Made by a program: the position numbers and the translations under genes. DNA of 64,000 nucleotides from Streptomyces sp. 840.1. GTDB taxonomy: Bacteria > Actinomycetota > Actinomycetes > Streptomycetales > Streptomycetaceae. The stretch lies in NCBI RefSeq assembly GCF_003751445.1, contig NZ_RJUU01000001.1, positions 4,469,001-4,533,000 on the forward strand, read 5' to 3'. Positions 34,886 through 42,089 of this stretch are shown piece by piece. How positions within the stretch are numbered: the first letter of the stretch is position 1; each line of letters opens with the position of its first letter. The notes under the pieces are model-generated. The model made no database searches, was not told the DNA's origin, and saw nothing but the letters and a program-made list of their open reading frames with translations.

Positions 34886-35659
34886 TTGATCTACGGCGCT
34901 ATGAAGTTCTCCATCGGCGGGTCTCTGAAGCTCGCCTTCAGGCCGTGGGTGGAGGGCCTGGAGAACATCCCCGCGCAGGGGCCGGCGATCCTCGCGAGCA
35001 ACCATCTGTCGTTCTCGGACTCCTTCTTCCTGCCCGCTGTCCTGGACCGCAGGGTCACCTTCATCGCCAAGGCCGAGTACTTCACCGCGCCGGGGGTCAA
35101 GGGCAAGCTGACCGCCGCGTTCTTCAAGGGCGTCGGCCAGCTCCCGGTGGACCGCTCCGGCGCCCGGGGGGCCGGCGAGGCGGCGATCAAGGCCGGCATC
35201 GAGGTGATCGAGAGCGGCGGCCTCTTCGGCATCTACCCCGAGGGCACCCGCTCGCCCGACGGCCGGCTCTACCGGGGCAAGCCCGGCGGGCTCGCCCGGG
35301 TGGCGCTCGCGACCGGGGCGCCGGTCATCCCCGTCGCGATGATCGACACGGAGAAGATCCAGCCGCCGGGCCAGGTGATGCCCAGGCTGATGCGCCCGGG
35401 GATCAGGATCGGCCGGCCGCTCGACTTCAGCCGCTACCACGGCATGGAGGGCGACCGCTTCATCCTGCGCTCGGTCACCGACGAGGTGATGTACGAGATC
35501 ATGAGGCTCTCCGGGCAGGAGTACGTCGACATCTACGCGACCGCCGCCAAGCGGCAGCTCGCGGACGAGGCGAAGCGGCAGGCGGAGGCCGCGAAGAAGG
35601 CCGGGACCGGACGCCGGGACGAGCGGCAGGGTACGGACGAGGACCGCGGCGGCGCCTGA
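34886..35659 (+). CDS. plsC: 1-acylglycerol-3-phosphate acyltransferase (PlsC family)
   Basis: The 257-residue enzyme acylates lysophosphatidate (or a related lipid) at the membrane. The catalytic HX4D motif is NHLSFSD and the substrate-phosphate motif is YPEGTRSPDG. The start is a TTG at 34886 with a consensus AGGAGG eight bases upstream. The C-terminal 35 residues are Lys/Arg/Glu-rich and helical. Mycobacterial Rv2182c is the positional equivalent. Confidence 0.9.
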   Translation: MIYGAMKFSIGGSLKLAFRPWVEGLENIPAQGPAILASNHLSFSDSFFLPAVLDRRVTFIAKAEYFTAPGVKGKLTAAFFKGVGQLPVDRSGARGAGEAAIKAGIEVIESGGLFGIYPEGTRSPDGRLYRGKPGGLARVALATGAPVIPVAMIDTEKIQPPGQVMPRLMRPGIRIGRPLDFSRYHGMEGDRFILRSVTDEVMYEIMRLSGQEYVDIYATAAKRQLADEAKRQAEAAKKAGTGRRDERQGTDEDRGGA

Positions 35660-35713
35660 GCGGGCGCCGGCCGGTCCGGGGGCGGGGAGAAGTCCGGCGT
35701 GGGGGAGAAGAAG

Positions 35714-36940
35714 ATGGTCAAGCGCGTGCGGGTCGTGCGGATGTCGGTCGAGCAGCCGCTGTGGCGTGCCCTGACCGCATACCGCATCCTGACGATGCTC
35801 TACGCGATCCTGCTCGCCGTCTTCGGACGCGACAAGTACGAACGGCCGTGGGTGGCCATCGCCTTCCTGACGGTCATGACCCTCTGGACGCTCGCCACCC
35901 TCCCGAAGGTCGCCGGCGCGGTGGCCTGCACCAAGCGCTTCCTCGGCACCGATCTGGCGCTCGCCCTGGCCGGTATCCTCCTGACCCCGCTCGCCGACTT
36001 CCAGGCCCAGCACATCGACGGCCCGACCCTGCCGTCCATCTGGACCGCGGGCTCCGTACTGGCCTTCGCGATCAAGGGCGGCTGGCGCTGGGCGGCCTTC
36101 GCCTCCACCTTCGTCGCGGTCGCCAACCTCGTCGAGCGCGCCGAACCCAGCCGCGACACCCTGCACAACGTCCTGCTGGTCTGGGTCGCCTCCATCGCGA
36201 TCGGTTACGTCGTCGAGGTCGCCCGCGCCAGTGAGCGCACCCTCGCCCGCGCCCTGGAGATCGAGGCGGCCACCCGGGAACGGGAGCGCCTCGCCCGCGA
36301 CATCCACGACAGCGTGCTCCAGGTCCTGGCGATGGTGCAGCGACGGGGTGCGGCGATCGGCGGCGAGGCCGCCGAGCTGGGCCGGATGGCCGGGGAGCAG
36401 GAGGTCGCCCTGCGCACCCTGGTCTCCAGCGGCCTGGTGCCGCCCACCCGGCTCTCCGAGGACGCCGCGGACGGCGCCGTGGTGCGTACCGTCGAGGCGG
36501 ACGACGACGAGAGCGGCGTGCCCGGCGAGACCGATCTGCGGGCCCTGCTCGCCCCGCACGCCGGCTCCCGGGTCAGCTTCGCGGAGCCCGGCGCCCCGGT
36601 GCTGCTGGCGCCCGCGGCGGCGACGGAGCTGGCGGCCGCGGTCAGCGCGGCCCTGGACAATGTCCGGGTGCACGCGGGGGAGGACGCGCAGGCCTGGATC
36701 CTGGTCGAGGACTGGCCGGACGAGGTGATCGTCACGGTCCGGGACGACGGGCCGGGCATCCCGGAAGGACGGCTCGCCCAGGCCGAGGGCGAGGGGCGGC
36801 TCGGCGTCGCCCTGTCGATACGCGGCCGGCTGCGGGAGCTGGGCGGTACGGCCGAGCTGATCTCGGTGCCCGGACAGGGCACCGAGGTCGAATTGAAGGT
36901 TCCGAAGATCTCACGGGGGAAGGCGGGCGCGGTCCGATGA
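35714..36940 (+). CDS. macS: Membrane sensor histidine kinase, MacS-like
   Basis: The 408-residue kinase has five or six transmembrane helices (about 25-180), a HisKA_3 dimerisation domain with the phosphorylated His in LARDIHDSVLQVL, and a HATPase domain with N-box ALDNVRVHA and G-box RDDGPGIP. ATG 35714 follows GGGGGAG; an in-frame GTG at 35699 has no site. It overlaps the response regulator by 4 nt. The pair matches the MacRS system (SCO2121/SCO2120), linked to development and antibiotic production in streptomycetes; that name rests on locus context and memory. Confidence 0.87.
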   Translation: MVKRVRVVRMSVEQPLWRALTAYRILTMLYAILLAVFGRDKYERPWVAIAFLTVMTLWTLATLPKVAGAVACTKRFLGTDLALALAGILLTPLADFQAQHIDGPTLPSIWTAGSVLAFAIKGGWRWAAFASTFVAVANLVERAEPSRDTLHNVLLVWVASIAIGYVVEVARASERTLARALEIEAATRERERLARDIHDSVLQVLAMVQRRGAAIGGEAAELGRMAGEQEVALRTLVSSGLVPPTRLSEDAADGAVVRTVEADDDESGVPGETDLRALLAPHAGSRVSFAEPGAPVLLAPAAATELAAAVSAALDNVRVHAGEDAQAWILVEDWPDEVIVTVRDDGPGIPEGRLAQAEGEGRLGVALSIRGRLRELGGTAELISVPGQGTEVELKVPKISRGKAGAVR

Positions 36941-37629
36941 ACGCAGCACACGAAGAGGGCGCCCAGCGGCGGGCGATCAGGGTGATGGTGGTCGACGACC
37001 ACCCGATGTGGCGCGACGCCGTCGCCCGCGACCTCGCGGAGTCCGGCTTCGACGTGGTCGCGACCGCCGGAGACGGCCCCCAGGCGGTCCGCCGGGCCGG
37101 GGCGGTCACCCCCGACGTCCTGGTCCTGGACCTCAACCTGCCCGGGATGCCGGGCGTCCAGGTCTGCAAGGAGCTCGTCGGCTCGCACCCCGGGCTGCGG
37201 GTCCTGGTGCTCTCCGCGAGCGGCGAGCACGCCGACGTGCTGGAGGCGGTCAAGTCGGGCGCCACCGGCTATCTGCTCAAGTCAGCGAGCACCCAGGAGC
37301 TGACCGAGGCGGTCCGCTCCACCGCGGCCGGCGACCCGGTCTTCACCCCCGGCCTGGCCGGACTCGTACTCGGTGAGTACCGAAGGCTGGCCTCCGAGCC
37401 CGCGCCGGCCGCCTCCGACGAACCCAAGGCCCCGGAGCTCACCGACCGGGAGACCGAGGTGCTGCGGCTGGTCGCCAAGGGACTCTCGTACAAGCAGATC
37501 GCGGAGCGGCTGGTCATCTCGCACCGCACCGTCCAGAACCATGTGCAGAACACCCTGGGCAAGCTCCAGTTGCACAACAGGGTGGAGCTGGTGCGGTACG
37601 CGATCGAGCGCGGCCTCGACGACGTCTGA
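36937..37629 (+). CDS. macR: NarL/LuxR-family response regulator, MacR-like
   Basis: The 230-residue regulator has an N-terminal receiver with the acidic pair VVDDHPMWRD, the phospho-Asp in LVLDLNLPGM and the Lys in YLLKSAS. A C-terminal LuxR helix-turn-helix follows (LTDRETEVLRLVAKGLSYK, then HRTVQNHVQN). It is coupled to the kinase gene by a 4-nt ATGA overlap and should be phosphorylated by it. Confidence 0.9.
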   Translation: MNAAHEEGAQRRAIRVMVVDDHPMWRDAVARDLAESGFDVVATAGDGPQAVRRAGAVTPDVLVLDLNLPGMPGVQVCKELVGSHPGLRVLVLSASGEHADVLEAVKSGATGYLLKSASTQELTEAVRSTAAGDPVFTPGLAGLVLGEYRRLASEPAPAASDEPKAPELTDRETEVLRLVAKGLSYKQIAERLVISHRTVQNHVQNTLGKLQLHNRVELVRYAIERGLDDV

Positions 37630-37631
37630 GA

Positions 37632-37660
37632 TCAATTCCCGTGCATTGCACGGGAATTGA
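37632..37660. terminator. 14-bp palindrome after macR
   Basis: TCAATTCCCGTGCA (37632-37645) and its exact complement (37647-37660) flank a single T. It begins 2 bp after the macR stop. There is no T-tract, so it could be a terminator or an operator for the downstream pfkA. Confidence 0.6.
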
Positions 37661-37696
37661 CCATCCGACCCATCCCGAAGTGACCTGGATCACCCT

Positions 37697-37702
37697 TAGC
37701 GT
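37697..37702 (+). promoter_or_regulatory. Candidate -10 (TAGCGT) for pfkA
   Basis: TAGCGT lies 38 nt before ATG 37741, after the palindrome and before an AAGGGA ribosome site. Confidence 0.4.
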
Positions 37703-37740
37703 GGTGATGAATGGGCTCACTTCGGCGAAGGGATGCTTCC

Positions 37741-38769
37741 ATGCGGGTCGGAGTACTGACCGGGGGCGGCGACTGCCCCGGGCTCAACGCGGTCATCCGT
37801 GCCGTCGTCCGCAAGGGCGTGCAGGAGTACGACTACGACTTCATCGGATTCCGGGACGGCTGGCGCGGGCCGCTGGAGGGGGTGACGGTCCCGCTCTCCA
37901 TCCCGGCGGTGCGCGGCATCCTGCCGCGCGGCGGCACCATCCTCGGCTCCTCGCGCACCAACCCGCTCAAGGCGGAGCACGGCGTCCGCCGGATCCGGGA
38001 CAACCTCGACCGGCACGGGGTCGACGCACTCGTCACCATCGGCGGCGAGGACACCCTCGGAGTGGCGGCGACCCTGTCCGAGGAGTACGGCATCCACTGC
38101 GTCGGCGTACCCAAGACCATCGACAACGACCTGTCCGCCACCGACTACACCTTCGGATTCGACACCGCCGTCAACATCGCCACCGAGGCCATCGACCGGC
38201 TGCACACCACGGCCGAGTCCCATATGCGCGTCCTCGTCGTCGAGGTGATGGGCCGCCACGCCGGCTGGATCGCGCTCCACTCGGGACTGGCAGGCGGCGC
38301 CAACGTCATCCTCGTCCCGGAACAGCGCTTCGACGTCGACCGGGTCTGCGCCTGGGTCGCCTCCCGGTTCCGGGCGAGCTACGCCCCGATCGTGGTGGTC
38401 GCCGAGGGAGCCATGCCCGCGCAGGGCGAGATGGTCCTCAAGGACGGCTCGCAGGACTCCTTCGGCCATGTCCGGCTCTCCGGAGTCGGTGAGTGGCTGG
38501 CCAAGGAGATCGAGCGCCGCACCGGCAAGGAGGCCAGGACCACGGTCCTGGGCCACGTCCAGCGCGGCGGCACCCCCAGCGCCTTCGACCGCTGGCTCGC
38601 CACCCGGTTCGGGCTGCACGCCATCGACGCCGTGCACGACGGCGACTTCGGGAAGATGGTCGCCCTGAACGGCACGGACATCGTGCGGGTGCCGATCGCG
38701 GAGGCGACCGCCCGCCTCAAGACGGTCGACCCGGCGCTCTACGCGGAGGCGGAGGTCTTCTTCGGCTGA
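37741..38769 (+). CDS. pfkA: 6-phosphofructokinase with PPi-type active-site residues
   Basis: The 342-residue enzyme converts fructose 6-phosphate to fructose 1,6-bisphosphate. Motifs: GGGDCPGLNAV, GGEDTLG, PKTIDND (catalytic Asp) and EVMGRHAGW. At the two positions that separate donors in the family (104 and 124 in E. coli numbering) it has Asp and Lys, the combination usual in PPi-dependent enzymes, whereas ATP enzymes have Gly-Gly. Related streptomycete enzymes have nevertheless been studied as ATP-dependent, so the donor is open. ATG 37741 follows AAGGGA. Confidence 0.92.
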   Translation: MRVGVLTGGGDCPGLNAVIRAVVRKGVQEYDYDFIGFRDGWRGPLEGVTVPLSIPAVRGILPRGGTILGSSRTNPLKAEHGVRRIRDNLDRHGVDALVTIGGEDTLGVAATLSEEYGIHCVGVPKTIDNDLSATDYTFGFDTAVNIATEAIDRLHTTAESHMRVLVVEVMGRHAGWIALHSGLAGGANVILVPEQRFDVDRVCAWVASRFRASYAPIVVVAEGAMPAQGEMVLKDGSQDSFGHVRLSGVGEWLAKEIERRTGKEARTTVLGHVQRGGTPSAFDRWLATRFGLHAIDAVHDGDFGKMVALNGTDIVRVPIAEATARLKTVDPALYAEAEVFFG

Positions 38770-38817
38770 GCCGCCGCGTCCGGCCGGGCGGCGGCCCGGG
38801 GAGCCCGGCCTTATATT

Positions 38818-38869
38818 CGCGATGACCGGACCGGGTCCGGACCCGCGCCCCCGGCGCGATGACCGGACC
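38818..38869 (+). repeat. Short direct repeat before the dehydrogenase gene
   Basis: CGCGATGACCGGAC occurs at 38818-38831 and 38856-38869, with a GGGTCC/GGACCC hairpin between. Each copy carries an ATG, but neither has a ribosome site; the gene start is placed later at 38904. Confidence 0.4.
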
Positions 38870-38903
38870 CGGCAGCCCGCCCGCACCAGTCACGGGAGAC
38901 GTC

Positions 38904-39908
38904 GTGGAAATCCTGGCCTTCGGTGTGCAGTCCGACGAGAAGCCGCTGATCGAGAAAGCCTTCGCCGGGAAGCACGAGGTCCGCTGCCTGGACGTCTTCC
39001 TGAACCGGGACACCGCACCCATCGCCGCCGGCTACGAGGTCATCTCCACCAGCGTCAACGCCGACCTGGGCAGCGGTGTGCTGCAGACCCTCGCGGCCGG
39101 CGGCACCCAGATGATCGCCCAGCGCTCCACCGGCTTCAACAACATCGACCTGGACGTCGCCGAACGCCTGGCCATGCGGGTGGCCCGGGTCTCCTACTAC
39201 TCCCCGTACTCCGTCGCCGAATTCGCCTGGGCCCTCGCCATGGCGGTCAACCGCCGCGTCATCCGGGCCGCGAGCCGCACCCGCGACTTCGACTTCCGTC
39301 TCGACGGGCTGCTCGGCCGGGACATGCACGGCCGCACGGCCGGTGTCATCGGCACCGGCAAGATCGGTGAGGCCTTCACCCGTATCGCCCATGGCTTCGG
39401 CATGAATCTGCTGGGCTGGGACGTCGCGGAGAACCCGGCCTGCACCGGGCTCGGCATGCGGTACGTCGACAAGGAGCAGCTCCTGGCCGAGTCCGACCTG
39501 ATCAGCCTGCACGTCCCGCTGCTTCCCTCGACCCACCACGTCATCGGCAGGGACGCCCTGGCCCGTATGAAGGACGACGCGATCCTGATCAACTCCAGCC
39601 GGGGCGGACTCGTCGACACCCACGCCCTGGTCGGGGAGTTGCGGGCCGGCCGGTTCCTCGGCGTCGGGCTCGACGTGTACGAGGCCGAGGCCGGGCTCTT
39701 CTTCCTGGACAAGTCCCTGGAGGGCGTCGACGACGACACCCTGGCCCGGCTGGTCACCTTCCCCAACGTCATCGTCACCTCGCACCAGGCGTACTACACC
39801 GAGGACGCGGTGGGCCAGATCATCGAGGCCACCGTCCAGAACGTCGACGACTACCTGGCCCGCCGCCACGGCGACAGCGTCCTGGTCCCGGCGGCGCCCG
39901 GGTCCTGA
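38904..39908 (+). CDS. D-2-hydroxyacid dehydrogenase (D-lactate dehydrogenase type)
   Basis: The 334-residue NAD enzyme has the dinucleotide motif GVIGTGKIG (about 145-160), the substrate-binding Arg in NSSRGGLVD, the acid-base Glu in the following DVYEAEAG region and the catalytic His in TSHQAYYTEDA. The YEAEAGLFF loop and overall length fit LdhA-type D-lactate dehydrogenases, which interconvert pyruvate and D-lactate. GTG 38904 with GGGAG six bases before is chosen over ATG 38859, which lacks a site. It converges on trpEG 23 bp away. Confidence 0.88.
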   Translation: MEILAFGVQSDEKPLIEKAFAGKHEVRCLDVFLNRDTAPIAAGYEVISTSVNADLGSGVLQTLAAGGTQMIAQRSTGFNNIDLDVAERLAMRVARVSYYSPYSVAEFAWALAMAVNRRVIRAASRTRDFDFRLDGLLGRDMHGRTAGVIGTGKIGEAFTRIAHGFGMNLLGWDVAENPACTGLGMRYVDKEQLLAESDLISLHVPLLPSTHHVIGRDALARMKDDAILINSSRGGLVDTHALVGELRAGRFLGVGLDVYEAEAGLFFLDKSLEGVDDDTLARLVTFPNVIVTSHQAYYTEDAVGQIIEATVQNVDDYLARRHGDSVLVPAAPGS

Positions 39909-39931
39909 CCACGGCGGACCCGGGCAGCCTC

Positions 39932-41836
39932 TCAGCCGCGCACCGGCAGCCCCGCCAGCAGCTCGCCCACGATCGTCGCGCCGCGCAGCGTCAGCACCGA
40001 CTCCGGGTGGAACTGCACCGAGGCGAAGCCGTCCCCGCGCAGCGCGTGCAGCTCCCCGGTCGCCCCGTCCACGCTCGCCTCGATGCCGTGCGCCGCCAGC
40101 TCGGTGACCGCGGCCTCGTCGCAGCGCGCGGTGAAGCTGTTGTAGAAGCCGACGGTCTCCGGGCGGCCGAACAGATCGATCCGGGTCTGCGCACCCTGGT
40201 ACGGCACCGCCTTGCGGACGATGTCGAGCCCCAGTTCCGCCGCGATCAGCTCATGGCCCAGGCACACCCCCAGCAGCCCGTGCCGGTGGTCCCGGACCAG
40301 CTCCGCGGCCAGCGCCCGCAGCAGCCGCATCTTCGGATCGTCCCGGTCGCCCGGATTCCCCGGCCCCGGGCCCAGCACCACGGGCCCCTCGTGCGCCCGC
40401 ACGGTCTCGCGCAGCCCCGGCTCGTCGTAGCGGCGCACCGACACATCGAGCCCCGACGCCCGCAGCACGTGCCCCAGCATCGCGGTGAACGTGTCCTCGC
40501 CGTCGATCACCAGGGCGTGGCCGGACAGGGCGTCGGTGCGCTCCTGCATCCGCAGCCAGAACGGCGCGAGCCCGTCCCGCCGGGCGTCCAGCGCCGCCCG
40601 CACCCGGGGGTCGGCGGCCAGCCGGGGCCGGGCGCCCTCGGCCCTCGGCCGTCCCGGCCGCACCCCCAGCGCGGTCAGCACGCCGGCCGCCTTGGCGTGG
40701 GTCTCCGCCACCTCGCTCTCCGGGTCGGAGTGCCGCACCAGCGTCGCCCCGACCGGGACCCGCAGCTCACCTTCGGGCGAGATGTCGGCGGTCCGGATCA
40801 GGATCGGCGAGTCCAGGGTCTGCGCCCCGTCCGGGCCCTGCCGCAGCAGCGCCAGCGCGCCCGCGTAGTAGCCGCGCCCGCCGGACTCGTACCGCTCGAT
40901 GACCCGGCAGGCGTTCTGCACCGGGGAGCCGGTGACCGTCGCCGCGAACATGGTCTCCTTCAGCACCTCGCGCACGTCCAGCGAGGAGCGCCCGCGCAAC
41001 TCGTACTCCGTGTGCGCGAGATGGGCCATCTCCTTGAGCCGGGGGCCGATCACGACGCCGCCCATGTCGCCGACGGTGCACATCATCTTGAGTTCCTCGT
41101 CGACCACCATGGAGAGCTCCTCGGTCTCCTTGCGGTCCCCGAGGAACGCCAGCAGGTTCTCGGCGGTCGGCCCTTCGGCGGGGTAGCGGTAGGTGCCGCT
41201 GATCGGGTTCATCACGACCGTCCCGCCGGACATCCGCACATGCACCTCGGGGCTGGCCCCGACCAGTGTCCTGGTCCCGGTGTGCACGACGAACGTCCAG
41301 TACGCGCCCCGCTCACCGGCCAGCAGCCGCCGGAACAGCGCCAGCGCGTCCGCCCGCCCGAACCCGGGGATCTCGCCCCGGAAGGTCCGCCGGATCACGA
41401 AGTTCGCGCCTTCGCCCCGGCCGATCTCGTCCTCGATGACCCGCCGGACGGTCCCGGCGTACTCCTCGTCCGCGACGTCGAACGCCCCGTCCATGACCCG
41501 CACCTCGTGCGTGGGGAGCAGTTCCAGCGCCTCGTCGAGCGGCAGCGCGTACGTCTCGTCCGCGACCAGTACGGACAGCGGCGTCCCGTCGTCCCGCACG
41601 TCGAAGCCGCGCTCGGCGATCTGCCGGAACGGCACCAGGGCGAGCGAGGGCCGCTCACCGACCGGGAGGTCCGCCAGCCGGTCCACCTCCCGCACCTCAC
41701 CGATCAGCACCTCTACGGTGTCGTGGTCATGGCCGGGGGTGCGCCTGCGGAGCAGCGCGAACGGCGGGCAGTCCTCGCCCAGGAGTCGCTGGACGATCGT
41801 GTGCGGTGCCGGGTGGGGGTTCAGGTGCGGTGTCAT
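39932..41836 (-). CDS. trpEG: Fused anthranilate synthase (TrpE-TrpG), attenuator controlled
   Basis: The 634-residue protein joins a chorismate-binding domain (about 1-420) to a class I glutamine amidotransferase (about 440-634) with LGPGPGNP, the nucleophile in LGVCLGHE and the FHPESV His-Glu. It makes anthranilate, or an aminodeoxyisochorismate intermediate, from chorismate and glutamine. Its synthase motifs (ATVTGSPVQNACRVIERYE, RGYYAGALALL, NPISGTY) resemble PhzE-type ADIC synthases more than ordinary TrpE. ATG 41836 follows GGAAGGAA. The trp attenuator upstream shows that tryptophan supply is its role. Confidence 0.9.
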   Translation of the reverse strand: MTPHLNPHPAPHTIVQRLLGEDCPPFALLRRRTPGHDHDTVEVLIGEVREVDRLADLPVGERPSLALVPFRQIAERGFDVRDDGTPLSVLVADETYALPLDEALELLPTHEVRVMDGAFDVADEEYAGTVRRVIEDEIGRGEGANFVIRRTFRGEIPGFGRADALALFRRLLAGERGAYWTFVVHTGTRTLVGASPEVHVRMSGGTVVMNPISGTYRYPAEGPTAENLLAFLGDRKETEELSMVVDEELKMMCTVGDMGGVVIGPRLKEMAHLAHTEYELRGRSSLDVREVLKETMFAATVTGSPVQNACRVIERYESGGRGYYAGALALLRQGPDGAQTLDSPILIRTADISPEGELRVPVGATLVRHSDPESEVAETHAKAAGVLTALGVRPGRPRAEGARPRLAADPRVRAALDARRDGLAPFWLRMQERTDALSGHALVIDGEDTFTAMLGHVLRASGLDVSVRRYDEPGLRETVRAHEGPVVLGPGPGNPGDRDDPKMRLLRALAAELVRDHRHGLLGVCLGHELIAAELGLDIVRKAVPYQGAQTRIDLFGRPETVGFYNSFTARCDEAAVTELAAHGIEASVDGATGELHALRGDGFASVQFHPESVLTLRGATIVGELLAGLPVRG

Positions 41837-41892
41837 GCCGGGGTTCCTTCCAGTGGAATCAGCTGGGAGGAACGGCCCCGTGAAAACGGAAA

Positions 41893-41913
41893 AGGCCGCC
41901 CCTCGGGCGGCCT
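41893..41913 (-). terminator. Trp attenuator terminator hairpin
   Basis: On the minus strand AGGCCGCCC (41913-41905) and GGGCGGCCT (41901-41893) form a 9-bp stem with the 3-nt loop GAG, followed by TTTT. It lies between the leader peptide and trpEG. Confidence 0.85.
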
Positions 41914-41937
41914 CTGCGTCTTTCGGTGTACGCGCAG

Positions 41938-41994
41938 TCAGTGGGCCGCCGGATGAGCGGTCCACCACCAATTACGGGTCGAGTGCGCGAACAT
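41938..41994 (-). CDS. trpL: Tryptophan leader peptide
   Basis: An 18-codon frame encodes MFAHSTRNWWWTAHPAAH, with three consecutive Trp codons, just before the terminator hairpin. Ribosome stalling at the Trp codons when charged tRNA-Trp is scarce should prevent the terminator and allow trpEG expression. The peptide has no Shine-Dalgarno; TATGGT lies 6 nt before its ATG, so it appears to be read from a leaderless mRNA. A comparable leader is known for trpEG of S. venezuelae. Confidence 0.9.
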   Translation of the reverse strand: MFAHSTRNWWWTAHPAAH

Positions 41995-42000
41995 GGCTGA

Positions 42001-42006
42001 ACCATA
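42001..42006 (-). promoter_or_regulatory. -10 hexamer TATGGT of the trpL-trpEG transcript
   Basis: TATGGT on the minus strand ends 6 nt before the leader peptide ATG at 41994. Confidence 0.5.
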
Positions 42007-42053
42007 ACCCACGATCGGCCACCAGGAGGCCCGCCCCACCCGAAGGATGGAAC

Positions 42054-42075
42054 GGGCCCCGGACGGAGCGGGCCC
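42054..42075 (-). terminator. Weak GGGCCC hairpin after the amidase gene
   Basis: Two self-complementary GGGCCC blocks (42054-42059 and 42070-42075) can pair across 10 nt. It lies 15 bp after the amidase stop. Confidence 0.3.
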
Positions 42076-42089
42076 CGGGCCGGCCGGGA

